Shown: piece after piece, positions 41,135 to 45,141 of the stretch
How the letters are laid out: each line of letters opens with the position of its first letter
Numbering within the stretch: the first letter of the stretch is position 1
From: Paenibacillus alginolyticus DSM 5050 = NBRC 15375
GTDB lineage: Bacteria; Bacillota; Bacilli; Paenibacillales; NBRC-103111
DNA length: 45,141 bases
Direction: 5' to 3'
NCBI RefSeq assembly: GCF_000422905.1
Contig: NZ_AUGY01000071.1
Location: 1-45,141, forward strand
The notes under the pieces: generated by a model
Database searches by the model: none
What the model was told of the DNA's origin: nothing
What the model saw: only the letters and a program-made list of their open reading frames with translations
Position numbers and translations under genes: made by a program

Positions 41135-42769
41135 ATGATCAGGCCAAAATTTAATCGTTTTCTCCTCTTCCTTGCATGCATTGGAGCAGCTCTTTATTTG
41201 GGGATATCCGCCTTATACGGACTTCGGGCCGAAGAACCGTCGGCAGCAGACAATCCTTCCATCACGAAGCAGCAGGCTGCGGATCGCGCAGCTCAATTTG
41301 TAAGGGAGCGCTACGATTTGCATAACCCGCAAACCTATGTTGTTTATCAATCCAAGAAGGACCGCAGCGGTTATTTGCAGAAGGAGCATTTGTTAGAAGC
41401 CTATTTGAAGGGCTATGGAGAGCGTTACCCCATTGATTATTATCAAGTAAGCGTAAAAGACACCAAGACCAACCGTCAATTTGAAGTGGAGATTAATTAC
41501 ACGAATGCTGCCGTTATTGGATGGCGTGAAACGCAGAATCCCTCCGATCAGGCTATGATTAGCAAGCAGAAAGCAGACATTTTGGCCAAGCAGGAAATTC
41601 GGCAGCAAGGATTTGACCCGGATGACTTTGCACCCATAGATAAACGGGCTGCCAAAGACGATTCAAAACATGGAACAACCTTATTTTATGAAAAGCAATC
41701 CAAACCGCTGGGCGAAGCAAAGTTACAGGTTCAAGTTGATTTCGATGACAAAAATCTGACTGGTTTTAACGTGCTCTTCAGCTTACCTGCGTCGCATCAA
41801 ATCTGGATTGATCAGCAGGATCATTCTGCGTCTCTCATGACTTGGATTTCCATGGGCTTCACACTCATCATGACAATTGCCGCGATTGTATTCGCCATCA
41901 TCTATAGAAAACATATGAAATTCAATAGAGGCCTGCTTTTGACAGCCATTTTCTTAGCCATTTATATCACCAACAACTTCAATATGTATCCTGCTTTTAG
42001 AGCTATGAGTGGAGCTCTGAACGACGATTTCGCAACATGGGCAGCTATTATTTTCATGAATATAGTGACTTTGCTGCTCGGCATATCTCTCTACCTTGCT
42101 CTTGTAGCAGGTAATGGATTGTGGAATTCAATTGGACAGCGGAAATGGCCCGCTTGGAGGGAGTTCTCATTTGGGACTGAGGTTTATAACGGCATGGGGC
42201 GCGGTTATTTGCTGGCTCTTTTCATCTTAGGCGTTCAGCAGGTGCTCTTTTACACAGGTGAAGTGAATTTTGATGTTTGGTCTGTGAATGATCCATCCGA
42301 TTCTGTTCTAAATATGGTAGAACCTCACTTTTTCCCGCTTATGGCCTGGGTTGCTGCCATATCTGAAGAGGCGACCTACCGACTGCTCGGCATCATTCTA
42401 TTCAAGAAGCTGTTTCGCTCAAACTTTATTGCGATTGTCATTCCCAGCGTGATTTGGGCGGCTAGTCATACGCAGTATCCCATTTATCCCGTCTACACTC
42501 GGCTAATCGAGGTCACCATCATTGGCATTATTCTAGGTTACGTCTTCCTAAAATATGGTTTCATAACCGCCATTTTCGCTCATGCCTGCATGGACAGCAT
42601 CCTCATGGGAATGTCTCTCTTCTATCTCGGACATGTAAGCGATGTACTTGCCGGCATTTTCTATATCCTGCTGCCTGGTTTGGTCGGCTTGCTGCTGGCC
42701 TGGCTGCATGGAAAAAGGCGGGGTCCCCTTATTCCTGGGGAGCCGCCGCCTCGCCTTGAAGCGCTTTGA
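41135..42769 (+). CDS. CPBP (CAAX-type) intramembrane protease family protein with extracellular PepSY-like N-terminal part
   Basis: The 544-residue protein begins with one membrane helix, then about 200 outside residues that look like two PepSY-type repeats (ITKQQAADRAAQFVRERY and ISKQKADILAKQEIRQQGF). From residue 235 about eight helices follow. The CPBP/Abi motifs are in place: ISEEATYRLLG (EExxxR) near 410, ASHTQYP near 450 and HACMDSI near 485, the residues that build the metal site of the Rce1-type fold. Members process peptides or protect from bacteriocins; no substrate is evident. Its last 41 bp overlap the convergent uvrC gene. Confidence 0.85.
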   Translation: MIRPKFNRFLLFLACIGAALYLGISALYGLRAEEPSAADNPSITKQQAADRAAQFVRERYDLHNPQTYVVYQSKKDRSGYLQKEHLLEAYLKGYGERYPIDYYQVSVKDTKTNRQFEVEINYTNAAVIGWRETQNPSDQAMISKQKADILAKQEIRQQGFDPDDFAPIDKRAAKDDSKHGTTLFYEKQSKPLGEAKLQVQVDFDDKNLTGFNVLFSLPASHQIWIDQQDHSASLMTWISMGFTLIMTIAAIVFAIIYRKHMKFNRGLLLTAIFLAIYITNNFNMYPAFRAMSGALNDDFATWAAIIFMNIVTLLLGISLYLALVAGNGLWNSIGQRKWPAWREFSFGTEVYNGMGRGYLLALFILGVQQVLFYTGEVNFDVWSVNDPSDSVLNMVEPHFFPLMAWVAAISEEATYRLLGIILFKKLFRSNFIAIVIPSVIWAASHTQYPIYPVYTRLIEVTIIGIILGYVFLKYGFITAIFAHACMDSILMGMSLFYLGHVSDVLAGIFYILLPGLVGLLLAWLHGKRRGPLIPGEPPPRLEAL

Positions 42770-44705
42770 GAATGTCGCTAGCCAATTTCTCACCAATACC
42801 CAGAGGCTTGAAGTCTTGGACTTCAGCCTCTTTTATTTTGCGTACAGAGCCAAAATGCTTAAGCAATGCCTTACGGCGTTTCTCCCCGATGCCGGGAATG
42901 GCATCCAGCTGAGAAACAACCATCGACTTCGCCCTTGTTTCGCGGTGGAACGTTATCGCGAAACGGTGAACCTCGTCTTGGATCCGCTGCAGCAGGTAAA
43001 ACTCTTGGCTGTCACGCGGCAATGGCACAACTTCGGCAGGATCTCCGATCATGAGCTGCGCTGTTTTGTGCTTGGCATCCTTCACAAGACCACAGATCGG
43101 AATGAACAAGCCTAATTCATTCTCCAGTACGTCGACTGCGGCTGAAATCTGTCCTTTCCCTCCGTCCACGACGATCAGGTCAGGCATTGTGAGATTGTCT
43201 TTAAGTACACGCTCATATCTCCGACGAATGACCTCTCGCATCGTTTCGTAGTCATCCGGACCAACGACCGTTTTGACTTTGTACTTACGGTACTCCTTAC
43301 GATCCGGCCTTCCGTCTACGAAGACGACCATCGCAGAAACCGGGTTCGTCCCTTGTATATTCGAGTTATCGAACGCTTCGATACGGCGAATTGTTCCCGT
43401 GCCGAGCCACTCTCCAAGATTCTCGACTGCTTTGGTCGTGCGGCGCTCATCGCGCTCCACCAAGCGGAATTTCTCATCCAGTGCATTGCGGGCGTTGTCT
43501 TTAGCCATATCGACCATTTGCTTCTTCAGCCCTCGCTGCGGGATATGCACCTTGACCTTGAGCCAGGATTCCAGCGCTTCGCGGACATCCTTCTCTTCAG
43601 CCTCAACTTGAGCCGCAACTTCCGCCGGGACTTCGACAGGGGTGTCCATTGACGGTTCAGCGGGAGCTTCAGAATTAGCTTCAGCAAGAGCATCTGTAGG
43701 AGCAGTTGTAGAGGCAACTGCTGCCTGTACCGGAATCGTCGGCAGGAAGATCTCCTTCGGCAGCGCCGGATTGTCGCTGTAGACTTGAGTCACATAGGTG
43801 ATGAAGTCATTGTACTCATCACCGTAATACGGAAACAGCGAGACGTGCCGCTCGATGAGCTTGCCCTGACGCATGTACTGGATGTGCACAGCCATCCAGC
43901 CCTTGTCAACCGCGTACCCGAAGACATCGCGGTCTAGCGCATCTGCCGTCGTGATCTTCTGCTTCTCCATCACGGCGTCGATGTTCATGATATGATCGCG
44001 CAGCTCCTTCGCGCGCTCGAAGTTCAGTTCCTCCGCCGCGGCCAGCATTTTGGCCGTCAGCTCTTCCTTAATAACGTCGTGTCCCCCGTTCAGGAAACGA
44101 CTGATCTCTTGCACCATCCGCTCGTTCGTCTCGGCGGATACGTCGAATTCGCAAGGCGCCAGACACTGCCCGATATGATAGTATAGGCATACTTTCTCGG
44201 GCATCGTCTTGCACTTGCGCAGCGGATAAAGCCGGTCCAGCAGCTTCTTCGTCTGCTGGGCCGCAAAGGCGTTCGGATAAGGGCCGAAGTACTTGCCCTT
44301 ATCCTTAAACACCCGCCGCGTGACTTCTAAGCGCGGCTGCTCTTCATGTGTAATCTTGATGTACGGGAACGTCTTATCATCCTTCAAGAGTACGTTGTAC
44401 CGCGGATGATGCTGCTTAATCAGATTACACTCAAGAATCAAAGCCTCCATGTTCGAGGAGGTAATTATATATTCAAAGTCGCGGATTTCGCTGACTAGTT
44501 TTTGCGTCTTCGCACTGTGGCTCCCTGTGAAATAGGAGCGCACACGATTCTTCAGTACTTTTGCTTTTCCCACATAAATAATGGTACCTTCGCGGTTTTT
44601 CATGATATAGCAGCCCGGCTTATCCGGTAATAAGCTCAGCTTATGCTTGATTACTTCCAGACTCTGTTCGCGGACTCCAGCGTCCTCATGCTCATGCTCG
44701 GTCAT
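42729..44705 (-). CDS. uvrC: UvrABC system protein C, with Ala/Pro/Glu-rich insertion
   Basis: The 658-residue protein makes both cuts around a UvrB-bound DNA lesion. The N-terminal GIY-YIG nuclease reads GCYIMKNREGTIIYVGKAK, the four-residue C cluster region (LRKCKTM, CLYYHIGQCLAPCEF) follows near 165-185, the UVR helix pair near 205-245, the RNase H-like domain (EAFDNSNIQG, LIVVDGGKGQ, DEVHRFA) from 430, and the HhH pair (LDAIPGIGEKRRKALLKHFG) near the end. Between UVR and RNase H-like domains, residues about 323-371, an insertion rich in Ala, Pro, Glu and Val is absent from B. subtilis UvrC. AGGAG nine bases before the ATG fixes the start. Confidence 0.96.
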   Translation of the reverse strand: MTEHEHEDAGVREQSLEVIKHKLSLLPDKPGCYIMKNREGTIIYVGKAKVLKNRVRSYFTGSHSAKTQKLVSEIRDFEYIITSSNMEALILECNLIKQHHPRYNVLLKDDKTFPYIKITHEEQPRLEVTRRVFKDKGKYFGPYPNAFAAQQTKKLLDRLYPLRKCKTMPEKVCLYYHIGQCLAPCEFDVSAETNERMVQEISRFLNGGHDVIKEELTAKMLAAAEELNFERAKELRDHIMNIDAVMEKQKITTADALDRDVFGYAVDKGWMAVHIQYMRQGKLIERHVSLFPYYGDEYNDFITYVTQVYSDNPALPKEIFLPTIPVQAAVASTTAPTDALAEANSEAPAEPSMDTPVEVPAEVAAQVEAEEKDVREALESWLKVKVHIPQRGLKKQMVDMAKDNARNALDEKFRLVERDERRTTKAVENLGEWLGTGTIRRIEAFDNSNIQGTNPVSAMVVFVDGRPDRKEYRKYKVKTVVGPDDYETMREVIRRRYERVLKDNLTMPDLIVVDGGKGQISAAVDVLENELGLFIPICGLVKDAKHKTAQLMIGDPAEVVPLPRDSQEFYLLQRIQDEVHRFAITFHRETRAKSMVVSQLDAIPGIGEKRRKALLKHFGSVRKIKEAEVQDFKPLGIGEKLASDILKALQGEAAAPQE

Positions 44706-44777
44706 GCATCCAATCTCCTCTCACACAAAAACTTACTCCATATTTCCTAAATTCCCAAACTCCTAATTCCAAGCCAC

Positions 44778-44912
44778 ATGTTGTACTACATACAACATTT
44801 ACACCTCAAAACAAGCCATTCCGCTGATAATGTTGCATTTCATACAACAATATAACCGAAATATACGAGTTTAAGAGGAGTAGAGCCATTTTTGTTGTAC
44901 AAAATACAGGCC
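44778..44912. repeat. Three TGTTGTA-N5-TACAACA dyads upstream of uvrC
   Basis: ATGTTGTA-CTACA-TACAACAT (44778-44798) is perfect; ATGTTGCA-TTTCA-TACAACAA (44830-44850) has small changes; TTGTTGTA-CAAAA-TACAGGCC (44892-44912) keeps the left arm and the start of the right. Starts are 52 and 62 bp apart, close to five and six helical turns. They could be operators of a repressor acting on uvrC, or sites linked to the adjoining transposase gene. Nothing else is seen in 44706-44935. Confidence 0.55.
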
Positions 44913-44935
44913 TGTTGATCTACCAATAAATGGAT

Positions 44936-45139
44936 TCAAGGGAAGGTTAAATTACTCGTCAAATAAACGATCCATTCCGGCTGCATAACGTCCATGCTAA
45001 ATAACCGATCGAATTCGGCAAAAGTTAACTTGGCACTTGGATGAACTACGGAGTTTCCTTGATCGAACACAAATTTGAGTAACACATATACCAGTAGAGC
45101 TGTGTACAATTGGCCATATATGGCATTTGGGCTTGTTCC
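44936..45139 (-). CDS. IS4-like transposase, C-terminal fragment (5' end outside window)
   Basis: The 67 residues before the stop read GTSPNAIYGQLYTALLVYVL, then KFVFDQGNS, LTFAEFDRLFSMDVM and EWIVYL. The first part follows the last catalytic Glu helix in IS4-family DDE transposases (usually a WIKQHL...F.GTS run), where GTS-x-NA and a hydrophobic helix are typical. The gene enters the window from the right and is read leftward. The catalytic residues lie outside. The family is judged from this tail only, so IS4 group is likely but the exact IS cannot be named. Confidence 0.6.
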   Translation of the reverse strand, partial: GTSPNAIYGQLYTALLVYVLLKFVFDQGNSVVHPSAKLTFAEFDRLFSMDVMQPEWIVYLTSNLTFP

Positions 45140-45141
45140 AA

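Noticed and set aside
42642..43115. Plus-strand frame of 157 codons opposite uvrC
   Set aside because: Shadow of uvrC and of the protease gene end, without signals.

Overview
The window looks like chromosome of a Paenibacillus-type member of the Bacillota. The signs are B. subtilis-type sdhCAB, ktrAB and uvrC, a LacI/LysR/CzcD set, an S-layer (SLH) anchored protein, strong AGGAGG-type ribosome sites, TTGACA-17-TATAAT promoters, and many hairpin terminators with U-runs. This genus call is inference from gene content; no 16S gene or tRNA is present.

Region 1 (1-487) is the end of a transposon: the last 74 residues of an ExeA/TniB-like AAA ATPase, a terminator, and regularly spaced GGACAG repeats, followed by a nested inverted repeat. 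Region 2 (488-16109) is a markedly AT-rich 15.6-kb integrated element bounded by an exact 28-bp direct repeat that lies in terminator-like hairpins. Its cargo is a minus-strand anti-phage operon. I read it as Druantia, type I-like: druB, druC, druD, druE (1844-aa DEAH helicase with DUF1998 Cys cluster) and a DUF4338 druA placed last, then a frameshifted EEP-family nuclease gene and an unknown 206-aa gene. At its right edge a radC gene is fused by deletion to the last 77 codons of a tyrosine recombinase, so the island seems stranded without an intact integrase.

Region 3 (16110-23573) holds czcD with its own promoter and dyad operator, a LacI regulator divergent from an EamA/DMT permease, a phosphodiester glycosidase-like secreted protein, and a surface protein with fourteen RCC1 repeats (two runs of seven) plus three SLH motifs. 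Region 4 (23574-31889) holds an RND pump with its lipoprotein adaptor, then a three-gene ABC importer behind a guanidine-I (ykkC) riboswitch with terminator and a near-consensus promoter, so a guanidinium-type substrate is likely.

Region 5 (31981-37548) holds a 61-aa unknown gene, sdhCAB, a divergent LysR gene with an 11-bp inverted repeat upstream of the sdh promoter, and an orphan OmpR-type response regulator. Region 6 (37642-45141) holds a potassium homeostasis operon (ktrB-ktrA-CPA1 antiporter), a CPBP/CAAX-type membrane protease, uvrC with an unusual acidic insertion, three similar dyads spaced near whole helical turns, and the C-terminus of an IS4-like transposase running off the right edge.
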